From Agromyces bauzanensis (lineage in GTDB: Bacteria > Actinomycetota > Actinomycetes > Actinomycetales > Microbacteriaceae): DNA of 64,000 nucleotides. The stretch is from assembly GCF_014645655.1 (NCBI RefSeq), contig NZ_BMMD01000007.1, positions 1-64,000 on the forward strand, read 5' to 3'. Numbering within the stretch: the stretch's first letter is position 1; the number at the start of each line of letters is the position of its first letter. A program made the translations under genes and the position numbers. Shown here piece after piece: positions 1 through 8,471 of this stretch. Below the pieces are notes generated by a model that saw nothing but the letters and a program-made list of their open reading frames with translations, had not been told where the DNA came from and did no database searches.

Positions 1-1
1 A

Positions 2-64
2 CAGCAGGTCCTGGACCTCCTACACATCCCCACCAACGTCTACAACTCGACCGAAGCCCAGTGA
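2..64 (+). CDS. C-terminal tail of a gene cut by the window edge, possibly a transposase
   Basis: An open frame enters from the left edge and stops at a TGA at 62-64. The 20 visible residues read QQVLDLLHIPTNVYNSTEAQ. A QQxVLDLL segment just before the stop resembles the ends of some IS1634/IS4-type transposases, but 20 residues are too few to prove it. No terminal inverted repeat can be paired because the other end lies outside the window. It could equally be the tail of an unrelated protein. Confidence 0.35.
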   Translation, partial: QQVLDLLHIPTNVYNSTEAQ

Positions 65-486
65 AGCGGGGGCCCAAAACGCGATCGAGAAGTGCGGAAC
101 GTCAGCCGACAACACCCCCTCAACGGGGGATTGTGGAGTCCGGCAACGAGGCGCTCTCGGAAGTGGAGAGACATCGGGCCCCTCGCCCATGACCGGTTCG
201 CACGCCGTGCAATCGACCAAGAAATGCCAGTTCAGAGGATGTAATGATTGGTTTAGTGTGCCGGGTCTGCTCCGCCGATTCGGTTCGCATTCGCATCCGA
301 CTCGCGGCGCCGTGACCGTGGCGTTCCTTGGCGAGTTCATGACGATTCGTCACGGAATTAACCTGGCCGAAATCTGGGTCATCCGATCGGGCCCCCCAGT
401 CCGGGGGCGGGGAGTCGTGCGGCGCGCCGGTGTGATTCGGGGGACATCGCCCGGGTGCGGCCGGCCCCGGCGCCCGTCCGCCCGGG
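65..486. other. Gene-poor spacer between the left-edge gene and mutY
   Basis: About 420 bases hold no frame with a recognisable protein. Base composition is more AT-rich than the neighbouring genes around 225-370, which fits leftover mobile or transferred DNA next to a possible transposase end. A short GC hairpin (CCCCC and GGGGG runs near 385-410) lies downstream of mutY, which is read from the other strand, and could help end its transcript. I see no other structure. Confidence 0.4.
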
Positions 487-1377
487 TCAGGCGTCGGGCA
501 GCGCGAGCGCCCCGTCGTCCCCGGCAACCGCCAGCCCGTCGTCGACGAGGCCCGCGAGCGCCCGCGCGAGCTGTGCGGCATCCGACCACACCGCGTCGAG
601 CTCATCGCGGGGGACCGGTCGGTGCGCCGCACGCAGCTCCCGCATGACGAGCCCGCGTACCTGCCGGTCCGAACCCGCGAACCGGGACTGCACCGCGCGC
701 CGGGGCCCGGCGTACGACGGGTGGCCCGCACCGCGCCACGCGCACGCCGTCGCGATCGGGCACACGTCGCAGCGCGGGGATCGCGCCGTGCACACCGTGG
801 CGCCGAGCTCCATGGCGGCCGCGTTGAACACGCGCGCCGCGGCATCCGACTCCGGCAGCAACGCCGACATCGTCGCGATGTCGCGCGCCGCCGACGGCGG
901 CCCCGGCTCGGCCTGTCCGAGCGTCGCTCGCGCGATGACGCGCCGGGTGTTGGTGTCGACCACCGGATGCCGCATCCCGAACGCGAACGCCGCGACGGCC
1001 CGCGCGGTGTACGGGCCGACGCCCTGCAGGGCGAGGAGGTCGTCGAGTGCCGAGGGCACCTCGCCGCCGTGCCGCTCCACGACCTCGACGGCCGCGCGGT
1101 GCAGCCACAGCGCCCGCCGCGGGTAGCCGAGACGGTCCCACGCCCGCACCGCCTCGGCGGGCGGCTCGGCGGCGAGCGCGGCGGCCGTCGGCCACCGTGC
1201 GATCCACGCCTCCCAGCGCGGCACGACGCGTGCGACCTGGGTCTGCTGCAGCATGAACTCGCTCACGAGCACGGCCCACGGGGACACCTCCGCAGCCCGC
1301 CACGGCAGCGGACGCGCGGCATGTGCGAACCACGGGTTCAGGGCGGCCGAGAGGTCGGCGGTATCGGAACGCGGCAT
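487..1377 (-). CDS. mutY: A/G-specific adenine glycosylase MutY
   Basis: Base-excision repair enzyme that removes adenine mispaired with 8-oxoguanine. The 296 residues carry the MutY signature: SEFMLQQTQV with catalytic Glu40, a helix-hairpin-helix (LLALQGVGPYTA, about 115-126), HPVVDTN with catalytic Asp141, and a Cys-x6-Cys-x2-Cys-x5-Cys iron-sulfur loop at Cys196, 203, 206 and 212. It is shorter than the E. coli enzyme (350 aa) and has little of the C-terminal 8-oxoG-recognition domain, as in many actinobacteria. The ATG at 1377 follows a TAGGCT hexamer by 6 nt, suggesting a leaderless message. It is transcribed away from the kinase-like gene at 1426. Confidence 0.95.
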   Translation of the reverse strand: MPRSDTADLSAALNPWFAHAARPLPWRAAEVSPWAVLVSEFMLQQTQVARVVPRWEAWIARWPTAAALAAEPPAEAVRAWDRLGYPRRALWLHRAAVEVVERHGGEVPSALDDLLALQGVGPYTARAVAAFAFGMRHPVVDTNTRRVIARATLGQAEPGPPSAARDIATMSALLPESDAAARVFNAAAMELGATVCTARSPRCDVCPIATACAWRGAGHPSYAGPRRAVQSRFAGSDRQVRGLVMRELRAAHRPVPRDELDAVWSDAAQLARALAGLVDDGLAVAGDDGALALPDA

Positions 1378-1425
1378 CCACTCAGCCTATGTCGGGCCGG
1401 ATGCCGCGGAGCTAGGCTCCTTGGC

Positions 1426-2028
1426 ATGGAGCTCGTCACCACGCCGCGCGTCACGTTCCTCCGAGGGCTCGCCGACGAGATCCTGCAGCACTACGGGCGC
1501 GGACGCATGATCGTCGCGATCGACGGGCCGCTCCGGAGCGGAAAGACACGGTTCGCCGACGACCTCGCCGCGGTGCTCCGCGAGCGTGGGCACCGGGTGT
1601 TCCGCGCCAGCATGGAGGGCTTCCACCGATCACGCGAGGCGCAGGGCGACTTCGGTGAGGACACACCTGCCCGCTACTACCGCTACGGCTTCGACGAGTC
1701 GGCCCTGCGTCGCGTGCTCGTCGAGCCGTTCCGGATGGGCGGGTCGACGGCGTTCGTGACGAGCGTGTTCGACCCGTCGCGCGACGCCTGGGTCGAGCCG
1801 AAGTGGCTCACGGGACCGGCCGACGCGATCCTGGCGATCGACGGTCGCTTCCTGCTTCGGCCGCGGCTCAGCGACCTGTGGGACTTCCGCATCGCGCTCG
1901 ACGGCGAGCCCGTCGATCCCGCCGACGTGCTCGCGTACGCCGAGAGCGACCCGCGGCTCGTGGCGTCTGCGGTCGTCGACGACCGCGAACCCGAGCATCC
2001 GAGGCGGCGGTTCTTCGACAGCTGCTGA
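1426..2028 (+). CDS. P-loop kinase of the uridine kinase / phosphoribulokinase type
   Basis: Predicted 200-residue cytoplasmic nucleoside-kinase-like protein. Residues 29-41 form a Walker A loop (VAIDGPLRSGKT, Lys40), followed by a lid-like region rich in RYYRYGFDE and a later aspartate strand (ILAIDGRFLL) as in uridine kinases. Actinobacterial homologues are usually annotated as uridine kinase, but the substrate cannot be read from the sequence. ATG 1426 was chosen because TAGGCT at 1413-1418 sits 7 nt upstream, the leaderless pattern seen widely here. It is divergent from mutY and ends just before the convergent reductase gene. Confidence 0.75.
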   Translation: MELVTTPRVTFLRGLADEILQHYGRGRMIVAIDGPLRSGKTRFADDLAAVLRERGHRVFRASMEGFHRSREAQGDFGEDTPARYYRYGFDESALRRVLVEPFRMGGSTAFVTSVFDPSRDAWVEPKWLTGPADAILAIDGRFLLRPRLSDLWDFRIALDGEPVDPADVLAYAESDPRLVASAVVDDREPEHPRRRFFDSC

Positions 2029-2060
2029 GCCGTGCTCGTCACGCCGCGTCGGCGCCGCGG

Positions 2061-3056
2061 TCACGCCGAGAGGGCGGCGAGCACGCGCTCGACGGGGAGG
2101 CCCGTTCCGGACGCCTCGACCTCGTGCACGAGCGCCGTGAGCGCCGCGTTGACGGGCGCCTCCAGGCCGGCGGCGGATGCCTCGCGCACGACGGCCCCGT
2201 TGAGGTAGTCGACCTCAGTGGGCTGGCCGCGGCGCAGGCTCTGCTGCGTCGACCCCAGGTTGGGCACATTGCCCATGCGCACGCGCATGAGCCACGGCAG
2301 GAGCTGGCCGAGCGCGAGCGGCAGGCGCGCGAACAGCCGCAGCCGGCGGTCGCCGAGCCCCTGCAGCGACCCGAAGCGGATGCCGCGCGCGAGGCCCACC
2401 CGCACCGCCTCGCGCATCGACGCGGCGACGACCCGGCGCAGTCGCCGATGGTCGACGACGTCCTGCACGCTTCTGCCGACGATCGCGGGCACGGCGTTCA
2501 GCATGTTCACGATGAGCTTCGTCCACTGGGCGCCGCGGAAGCCGCCGATCGCGACGACGGGGACGGCCTCGGAGAGCACGGCGGCGGTGCGCCGGCTCTC
2601 GTCGTCGGGCGGGCCGTCGCCGCGGCCGAGGTAGCTCGTCGCGGGCGTCGTGACCCGCACGACCCCCGGCTCGGTGTAGTTCGCGGCGATGATCGACAGC
2701 AGGCCCATGCACGAGGAGCGCGGAAGCAGCCGGGATGCCGTCGCGACGCCCTCGAGGCCGTTCTGCACGACGACGACGGGCACGCCGTCGACGACCGCGG
2801 CGTTCGCCTCGATCGCGGCCGCGGCGTCCTGTGCCTTGGTGCACACGAGCACCAGGCCCGGGCGTGCGGCCAGCACCTCCGAGGCGGTGACGCGTGCGTG
2901 CGTCTCGCCGTACCCTCCCGTCAGCCGGATGCCGCCGGAGCGAATCGCCTCGAGCCCCGCACCGCGGGCCGTCACCTCGACCTCGTGCCCGGCCCGGACG
3001 AGCAGCGCCGCGAACGTGCCGCCGAGCGCGCCGGCGCCGATGATCCCGATCCTCAC
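2061..3056 (-). CDS. Ketopantoate reductase family protein (ApbA/PanE-like)
   Basis: Likely NADPH-dependent 2-dehydropantoate 2-reductase or a relative acting on another 2-keto acid. The 331-residue protein opens with the Rossmann motif MRIGIIGAGALGG and has an ApbA-type C-terminal helical domain containing QWTKLIVNMLNAVPA, whose lysine matches the catalytic position of the family. The GTG at 3056 is chosen because it starts exactly at the Rossmann strand; a GGGAGG stretch abuts it. No other pantothenate gene is adjacent, so the pathway role is an inference. It is divergent from truB across a 68-base gap. Confidence 0.85.
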   Translation of the reverse strand: MRIGIIGAGALGGTFAALLVRAGHEVEVTARGAGLEAIRSGGIRLTGGYGETHARVTASEVLAARPGLVLVCTKAQDAAAAIEANAAVVDGVPVVVVQNGLEGVATASRLLPRSSCMGLLSIIAANYTEPGVVRVTTPATSYLGRGDGPPDDESRRTAAVLSEAVPVVAIGGFRGAQWTKLIVNMLNAVPAIVGRSVQDVVDHRRLRRVVAASMREAVRVGLARGIRFGSLQGLGDRRLRLFARLPLALGQLLPWLMRVRMGNVPNLGSTQQSLRRGQPTEVDYLNGAVVREASAAGLEAPVNAALTALVHEVEASGTGLPVERVLAALSA

Positions 3057-3124
3057 CCTCCCAGCGTAGGGGGGCGCCGGCCTCCGGGGCGGTCGGCGGT
3101 GCACGGGCTGTTAGCCTGTACGGC

Positions 3125-4030
3125 GTGAACAGCGGCATCCTCCTCGTCGACAAGCCGAAGGGGATCACGAGCCACGACGTGGTGGCACGCACGCGCCGCC
3201 TCGCCGGCACCCGCAAGGTCGGGCACGCCGGCACCCTCGACCCCATGGCCACCGGCTTGCTCGTCCTCGGCGTGAACCACGCGACGAGGCTCCTGCACCA
3301 CCTCGTCGGCCTCGACAAGGAGTACCTCGCCACGATTCGGCTCGGGTGGGGCACGACGACCGACGACGCCGAGGGCGAACCGATCGCCGCGGCATCCGCC
3401 GACCGGCTCGACGCGGTGACCGAGGAGGCCATCGCCGCCGGCATGCGGCGGCTCACGGGCGTCATCGACCAGGTGCCGAGCGCCATCAGCGCGATCAAGG
3501 TGGACGGCCGGCGCGCGTATCAGCGCGTGCGCGACGGCGAACAGGTCGAGCTCGCGGCGCGCACGGTGACCGTGGCGGCGTTCGAGCTCCTCGCGATGCG
3601 CCGGGGTGACGGGTTCATCGATGCCGACGTGCGCGTCGAGTGCTCGTCGGGCACCTACGTGCGGGCGCTGGCGCGCGACCTCGGCGAGCACCTGGGAACA
3701 GGCGGCCACCTCACGGCGCTCCGGCGCACCAGGGTCGGCGCCTTCGACGTCGACGCGGCCGCGGAGCTCGAGGCCCTCGACGTCGGGGCCTCGCTGATGA
3801 GCCCGGCGGATGCCGCGAGCCGGGCGCTGCCCGTCGTGCGGCTCACCGCCCAGCAGGCGACCGACCTCGGACACGGCAAGCGCATCGAGGCATCCCGGGC
3901 CCTCGCCGCATCGCCCGGCGACGCCGTCGCCGCGATCGGCCCCGACGACCGGCTCGTCGCGATCGTCGAGCGGCGCGGGGAGGCGCTGAAGGTCGTGACG
4001 GGGTTCCCATCCGAGGAGGCCGGCGCATGA
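3125..4030 (+). CDS. truB: tRNA pseudouridine(55) synthase TruB
   Basis: Makes pseudouridine 55 in the T-loop of tRNAs. The 301-residue protein begins GILLVDKPKGITSHDVV and has the catalytic block HAGTLDPMATGLL with Asp39, plus the later VECSSGTYVRALARDLG segment typical of TruB. The GTG start is preceded by TAGCCT at 3112-3117 (7 nt gap), pointing to a leaderless transcript. It overlaps the next gene by 4 nt (ATGA) and belongs with ribF to the conserved truB-ribF group. rpsO and pnp, which often follow this group, are far downstream in this genome. Confidence 0.96.
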   Translation: MNSGILLVDKPKGITSHDVVARTRRLAGTRKVGHAGTLDPMATGLLVLGVNHATRLLHHLVGLDKEYLATIRLGWGTTTDDAEGEPIAAASADRLDAVTEEAIAAGMRRLTGVIDQVPSAISAIKVDGRRAYQRVRDGEQVELAARTVTVAAFELLAMRRGDGFIDADVRVECSSGTYVRALARDLGEHLGTGGHLTALRRTRVGAFDVDAAAELEALDVGASLMSPADAASRALPVVRLTAQQATDLGHGKRIEASRALAASPGDAVAAIGPDDRLVAIVERRGEALKVVTGFPSEEAGA

Positions 4031-4395
4031 TCGAGTGGTTCACGTGGGTGCAGCTCGCCGTCGCCGTCGCGGCGGGGCTCGTCTGCATCGTGCTCGGCCT
4101 CGCCGGACGCGCGCCGAACGATGTCACGAACGGCGCGCTCGCGCTCGTCGAGGTCCTGCTCGTCGTGCAGCTCGTCGTCGCCATCGCCGCGCCCGCGTTC
4201 GGAAACGAGGCCACCGGAAGCCTCCTCGAGTTCTACACGTACCTCGTCGGCGCACTGCTGCTCCCGCCCGGCGCGATCTTCTGGGGACTGCTCGAGCGCA
4301 GCCGCTGGTCGACCGTCGTGCTGGGGGTCGCCGCGCTCGCCGTCGCGGTCATGGTGTACCGCATGCTGCAGATCTGGACCGTGCAGCAGGCCTAG
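4027..4395 (+). CDS. Small integral membrane protein, function unknown
   Basis: A 122-residue protein with four predicted membrane-spanning stretches (about residues 6-26, 39-58, 66-88 and 95-112) and almost no soluble part. Actinobacterial genes of this kind often sit between truB and ribF, but no function is known to me. The ATG overlaps the truB stop (ATGA), so it is translationally coupled to truB and probably in the same transcript. I do not recognise a named domain. Confidence 0.75.
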   Translation: MIEWFTWVQLAVAVAAGLVCIVLGLAGRAPNDVTNGALALVEVLLVVQLVVAIAAPAFGNEATGSLLEFYTYLVGALLLPPGAIFWGLLERSRWSTVVLGVAALAVAVMVYRMLQIWTVQQA

Positions 4396-4419
4396 CCGCG
4401 TCTGAGAGAATCGATCGAC

Positions 4420-4893
4420 ATGACTGACGTGCAGAGTGCCCGGCCCGAGACCGAACGTGGGCGCCGGATGAGCGGCATCGGGCGTGTGCTCGTGGCCGTC
4501 TACGGCGTGCTCGCGCTCGCCGCGCTGGGCCGATCCTTCGTGCAGATCGTGGCCAAGTTCGACGAGGCGCCGCTCGCCTATACGCTCTCCGCGCTGGCAG
4601 CGACCGTCTACGTGCTCGCAACCGTGGCGCTCGTTCGCCCGGGCCGAGGCTGGTACCGCGTCGCGTGGGCGACGATCGTCTTCGAGTTCACGGGCGTCAT
4701 CGTCGTCGGCACGCTCAGCGTCGTGTACCCCGAGCTGTTCCCGCATGACGCGGTGTGGTCGTGGTTCGGACGCGGGTACCTGTTCATCCCGCTCGTGCTG
4801 CCCGTGCTCGGCATGTGGTGGCTCGCGAAGCACCGCCCGGCGGCCCCCGCGTCAGCGGCGCCGCAAGGTGCGAGCGGGGCGGATGCCGCGTGA
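4420..4893 (+). CDS. Four-helix membrane protein of unknown function
   Basis: A 157-residue protein with a short polar N-terminus, four predicted membrane helices (about 21-43, 53-72, 82-104 and 116-133) and an Ala/Pro-rich tail. It lies 24 nt after the previous membrane protein, and its stop overlaps the ribF GTG (GTGA), so it is the third member of the truB-ribF operon. A GAGAAT hexamer 8 nt before the ATG could give an extra leaderless start. Function is not recognisable. Confidence 0.75.
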   Translation: MTDVQSARPETERGRRMSGIGRVLVAVYGVLALAALGRSFVQIVAKFDEAPLAYTLSALAATVYVLATVALVRPGRGWYRVAWATIVFEFTGVIVVGTLSVVYPELFPHDAVWSWFGRGYLFIPLVLPVLGMWWLAKHRPAAPASAAPQGASGADAA

Positions 4894-5822
4894 GGACGTT
4901 CGAGGGCCTCGGCGCCGTCCCACCGGGCTTCGGCCCGAGCGTCGTCACGATCGGCAAGTTCGACGGGGTGCACACGGGTCACCGCGCGGTCATCGACCGG
5001 GTGCACGACATCGCCGCCGCCGAGGACCTGCGGTCGGTCGTCGTGACGTTCGACCGCAATCCGCTGGAGCTCCTCGCCCCCGAGAAGTGCCCCGACTCGC
5101 TCGTGAGCGTGCGGCAGAAGCTGGAGCTCCTCGGCTCGACGGGCGTGGACGCGACGCTGCTGCTTCCGTTCGACCGGGCGCTCGCCTCGGTGCCCGCCAC
5201 CGAGTTCGTCGAGCGCGTGCTCGTCGACGCGCTGCACGCGAAGGCCGTGCTCGTGGGCGCCGACTTCCGCTACGGGGCGCGTGGCGCCGGTGACGTCGAC
5301 CTCCTCGTCGACCTCGGCGCGACGTTCGGCTTCCGGGTCGAGGTCGTCGACGACGTGCGGCCCGAGTCGGGTCGTCGAGTCTCGTCGACGTGGATCCGCG
5401 AGCTCCTCGCCGAGGGCGACGTGCGGCACGCGACCGAGCTCCTCGGCCACGCGCCCACCGTCTCGGGCATCGTCGTGCACGGCGCGAAGCGCGGTCGCGG
5501 GCTCGGATTCCCGACCGCGAACCTGAGTCCCGAGTCCGAGGGATTGATTCCCGCCGACGGCGTCTACGCCGGGTGGCTCACCGATGCGGGCACGAGGTAT
5601 CCCGCGGCCATCTCGGTCGGCGACAACCCGACGTTCGAGGGGGTGCCGAAGAAGCAGGTCGAGGCCTACGTGCTCGATCGCGACCTCGACCTCTACGATC
5701 ACGTCGTCGACGTCGAGTTCGTCGAGCGACTGCGCGGCATGGTCGCCTTCACGAACATCCCCGATCTTGTCGAGACCATGCGCGGCGACGTCGACCAGGC
5801 CCGCGCGGTGCTCGTGGACTGA
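4890..5822 (+). CDS. ribF: Bifunctional riboflavin kinase / FAD synthetase RibF
   Basis: Phosphorylates riboflavin to FMN and adenylylates FMN to FAD. The 310 residues split into the N-terminal FAD synthetase nucleotidyltransferase domain (VVTIGKFDGVHTGHRAVI near 18-35) and the C-terminal riboflavin kinase domain (GRGLGFPTANL around residue 205, with the PTAN motif). The GTG start overlaps the stop of the upstream membrane gene by GTGA, so translation is coupled. It ends the truB operon; the next 600 bases hold only gene remnants. Confidence 0.95.
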   Translation: MRTFEGLGAVPPGFGPSVVTIGKFDGVHTGHRAVIDRVHDIAAAEDLRSVVVTFDRNPLELLAPEKCPDSLVSVRQKLELLGSTGVDATLLLPFDRALASVPATEFVERVLVDALHAKAVLVGADFRYGARGAGDVDLLVDLGATFGFRVEVVDDVRPESGRRVSSTWIRELLAEGDVRHATELLGHAPTVSGIVVHGAKRGRGLGFPTANLSPESEGLIPADGVYAGWLTDAGTRYPAAISVGDNPTFEGVPKKQVEAYVLDRDLDLYDHVVDVEFVERLRGMVAFTNIPDLVETMRGDVDQARAVLVD

Positions 5823-5847
5823 GCCGGCTCGACCGTCGCCGCTCTGC

Positions 5848-6006
5848 TCACTCCTCGCCGATCTCGCCGTCGCGAGCGGGCCGCGGCGCCTCCGTGCCGA
5901 TGCCGGCGAGGAAGCGGATGAGCTCGTGCGCCGTGCCGACGAGCGCGGGCCCGTGCCCGATCGTCCATCCGGCGTCAGTCGCGTGCAGATGGCGGTGCCG
6001 GTGGCG
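5848..6006 (-). pseudogene. C-terminal remnant of a maleylpyruvate isomerase / mycothiol-dependent family protein
   Basis: On the minus strand about 52 codons ending in a TGA at 5850-5848 read HLHATDAGWTIGHGPALVGT followed by AHELIRFLAGIG. This resembles the C-terminal sterol-carrier-like part of TIGR03083/TIGR03085 maleylpyruvate isomerase family proteins (HLHATD, then a GxA..LL..L block). Upstream the frame runs into an unrelated transporter fragment, so the N-terminal DinB-like domain is gone. Assignment rests on a short match and is tentative. Confidence 0.45.
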
Positions 6007-6013
6007 GATGCCG

Positions 6014-6408
6014 CGGGCTGGGCTCCTGGTCGGCATCGCCTCCGCGACGATCGTGGCGGGGTACTCGGGGCTCATCCTCGCCCCGACCGTGGCGACGTGG
6101 CTCTGGGTGGCGCTCGCGGGCATCGGCCCGCTCCTGTTCCCCCTCGCGCTCGTGATCGTCAACCTCCGCACCCGCACGCAACAGGGAGCGGTCGCGCTCT
6201 CGGGGGTCGTGCAGTCGGTGGGCTACCTGATGGTCGCGGTCGGGCCGTTCGCGGTCGGCGTGCTTCGAGACCTCACCGGCGGCTGGTTCTGGCCGCTCCT
6301 CGTCCTGCTCGGCTCCGCGGGGGTCGTCGCGATCGCGGGGGTCGTCGCGATCGCGGGGGTCGTCGCGTCGCGGCCGCGGTCTTCGAGGACGAGCGGTCTC
6401 GGACCTGA
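6014..6408 (+). pseudogene. C-terminal fragment of an MFS transporter (cyanate permease / CynX type)
   Basis: Roughly 115 codons resemble the last four membrane helices of a CynX/NimT-like major facilitator permease: PLLFPLALVIVNLRTRTQQG, then GVVQSVGYLMVAVGPFAVG and GVLRDLTGGWFWPLLVLL. The N-terminal half is missing. Near 6365-6380 the frame shifts: the expected tail RPRFVEDE is split between frame 2 (RPR) and frame 1 (VFEDERSRT, stop at 6406-6408). A 2.7-copy, 18-bp tandem repeat at 6319-6367 encodes VVAIAG repeats just before the shift. It faces the isomerase remnant, so two deletions met here. Confidence 0.6.
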
Positions 6409-6418
6409 CGTCGCCGGA

Positions 6419-7351
6419 TCAGGCGAGGAACTCGGGGCGGTGCACGAGCGCGGCCGCCCCGATGAGCGGCCCCTCGTCGGAGAGACCCGACGGCACGATC
6501 TGCACGCGCGAGACGAACGGGAACGCCGCGCGCTCGGCGACGGCGGTGCGGGCGTGCTCGAAGAGCGCGGGAGAGACGCGGGAGAACCCGCCGCCGATCG
6601 CGACGAGGTCGAGGTCGAGGAGGCTCGCGGCCGATGCCACGCCATGCCCGAGCGCGGAGCCTGCCCGGGCGACCGCGGCGACGGCGACGGGATCACCCGC
6701 TTCGTGCGCGCGGGCGAGCTCCTCGCCGGTGGAGCCGGTGAAGCCCCGTGTCCGCGCCCACGCCACGGTCCGCGGCCCCGAGGCGACCGCCTCGAGGCAG
6801 CCGCGTCCGCCGCACGGGCAGGCGTCGTCGAAGCCGCCGACCTCGATGTGTCCGATGTGCCCCGCGTTGCCGGTGGGGCTCGGGGCGGCACGCCCGCCGA
6901 GCACGAGGCCGCCGCCGACCCCCGTCGACACGACCATGCCGAGCAGGTTCGGGACGCCCTGGGCCGCGCCGACCCAGTACTCGGCGAGCGCGATGCACAG
7001 GCCGTCGATCCGAAGCGTCACGGGCGCGTCGGGCACGAGTCCGGCGATGGATGCCGCGAGCGGGTGATCGCGCCAGGCCGGCACGTTGAGCGGCGACACG
7101 AGGCCGTGCTCGGCGTCGACCGGACCGGCCGCCCCGACGCCCACCCCCGTGAGCACGGTGCCGTCGGGCACGGCTGCCCTCGAGGCCTCGACGACCTCGC
7201 GCACCGAGGCGTCGAGCTCGTCGCTCGTCGCGGCCGCGCCCGTGGGGCGTCGGTGCCGGGAACCGGGCAGGAGTCGCCCACGATCGTCGACGAGGGCGGC
7301 CTCGACCTTGGTGCCCCCGAAGTCGACCGAGAGTGCCAGGGCCCGCTGCAT
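6419..7351 (-). CDS. ROK family sugar kinase (glucokinase-like)
   Basis: Predicted cytoplasmic ATP-dependent hexose or N-acetylhexosamine kinase, 310 residues. It shows the phosphate-binding motif SVDFGGTKVEAALVD at the N-terminus, VSTGVGGGLVLGG in the middle, and the ROK zinc motif GHI followed by CPCGGRGCLE. ATG 7351 is preferred over the in-frame ATG at 7363 because TATGCT lies 7 nt before it. It diverges from the SorC regulator at 7465; the shared intergenic region carries a palindromic operator, so both may respond to the same sugar signal. Substrate cannot be assigned. Confidence 0.88.
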   Translation of the reverse strand: MQRALALSVDFGGTKVEAALVDDRGRLLPGSRHRRPTGAAATSDELDASVREVVEASRAAVPDGTVLTGVGVGAAGPVDAEHGLVSPLNVPAWRDHPLAASIAGLVPDAPVTLRIDGLCIALAEYWVGAAQGVPNLLGMVVSTGVGGGLVLGGRAAPSPTGNAGHIGHIEVGGFDDACPCGGRGCLEAVASGPRTVAWARTRGFTGSTGEELARAHEAGDPVAVAAVARAGSALGHGVASAASLLDLDLVAIGGGFSRVSPALFEHARTAVAERAAFPFVSRVQIVPSGLSDEGPLIGAAALVHRPEFLA

Positions 7352-7387
7352 GGCACCAAGCATAGGCGCGCGGCATCCCGGCCCCGT

Positions 7388-7401
7388 TGCTCATGTGAGC
7401 A
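7388..7401. promoter_or_regulatory. Palindromic operator, likely for the SorC-type regulator
   Basis: TGCTCA-TG-TGAGCA is a perfect 6-bp inverted repeat with a 2-bp centre. It lies between the divergent ROK kinase and SorC-family regulator genes. The TGnnCA/TGnnCA arms resemble sites of SorC/DeoR-type regulators. Its place upstream of the 7418-7446 promoter suggests autoregulation; binding is inferred. Confidence 0.5.
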
Positions 7402-7417
7402 GGATCACCCGCGAGCG

Positions 7418-7446
7418 TTGCCGATGCGCACCGGGCTGCCTACGCT
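7418..7446 (+). promoter_or_regulatory. Promoter of the SorC-deoC operon
   Basis: TTGCCG at 7418-7423 and TACGCT at 7441-7446 are separated by exactly 17 bp and match sigma-A type -35 and -10 elements of high-GC actinobacteria. The message would start about 12 nt before the ATG at 7465, which has a GGTGGAAGG ribosome-binding stretch. Confidence 0.5.
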
Positions 7447-7464
7447 GGAACTCGAGGTGGAAGG

Positions 7465-8415
7465 ATGCATGTGGACGAGGTCGACGAGCTGCTCTCGATC
7501 CGGGCGGCCGAGCTCTACTACGAGGAGAACAAGACGCAGGACGAGATCGGGCAGGCGCTGCGCCTGACCCGGTGGAAGGTCGGCCGACTCCTCGCACAGG
7601 CCAAGCAGCGCGGATTCATCCGCATCGAGATCCTGCACCCGCGGGCGCGACGGCTGCCCATCGAGCGGCGGCTCCGGGAGGAGCGCGGGCTCGCCGACGC
7701 GATCGTCGTCTCGACCGCGGGCGTGCAGTCGCCCGAAGAGCTGCAGGAGCGCACGGCTCAGGCCGCCGCCGACTACCTCACGGCCATCCGGCCGGTGCCA
7801 CGCACCCTCGGAGTGAGCTGGGGCCGCACCCTCTTCGAGATCTCGCAACACCTCCGCAGCGGCTGGGCCACGGGCGTCAACGTGGTGCAGATCAACGGGG
7901 GCGTGAGCCTCAACCGGCGCCCCGGCACCGCCGCCGCGACCGCCGTGGGCATCGCGCAGAAGGGCGGCGGCAGCGCCACGCTCCTGCCGAGCCCCGCCAT
8001 CCTCGAACGGCTCGCCACCAAGGAGGCCATCGAGTCCGATCGCGTCGTCGCGGCCGTCATCGAGCTCGCGCGCTCTGCCGACGCCTACCTGTTCAGTGCC
8101 GGCGCGGCCGACCACAGCTCGGTGCACGTCGAGAGCGGCTACCTCTCACCCGCCGACGTCGACGTACTGGTGCAGAAGGGCGCCGTCGGCGACATCGTGG
8201 GACGTTACATCGACTCCGACGGCAACATCGTCGACCCGGCGCTCGACGCGCGCACGGTCGGGCTCACGCTCGACGAGCTCCGCTCCGCCGAGCTCGCCGT
8301 CGCGGTCATCGCCGGCAGCGCCAAGCACGCCGTCGCCGACGCGGTCGTGCGCAGCGGCCTCTGCTCCGTCCTCGTCACCGATGAGGCCACCGCCCTCCAT
8401 CTGCTCAACGGCTGA
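7465..8415 (+). CDS. SorC/DeoR-type sugar-binding transcriptional regulator
   Basis: DNA-binding regulator of 316 residues, probably controlling the deoC operon that follows. Residues about 17-50 form the SorC helix-turn-helix (YYEENKTQDEIGQALRLTR then WKVGRLL). The rest is the phosphosugar-isomerase-like sugar-binding domain, with VSWGRTLFEIS and the effector loop around GDIVGRYIDSDGNIV. In the related B. subtilis DeoR the effector is deoxyribose-5-phosphate, the DeoC substrate, which fits this operon. It is 56 nt upstream of deoC and has its own promoter with a nearby palindrome. Confidence 0.9.
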   Translation: MHVDEVDELLSIRAAELYYEENKTQDEIGQALRLTRWKVGRLLAQAKQRGFIRIEILHPRARRLPIERRLREERGLADAIVVSTAGVQSPEELQERTAQAAADYLTAIRPVPRTLGVSWGRTLFEISQHLRSGWATGVNVVQINGGVSLNRRPGTAAATAVGIAQKGGGSATLLPSPAILERLATKEAIESDRVVAAVIELARSADAYLFSAGAADHSSVHVESGYLSPADVDVLVQKGAVGDIVGRYIDSDGNIVDPALDARTVGLTLDELRSAELAVAVIAGSAKHAVADAVVRSGLCSVLVTDEATALHLLNG

Positions 8416-8471
8416 CGCGCGTCGCCACCGTCCGCGCCAGTGCCACCAACACGGAAAGCCAGGTCGCAACC

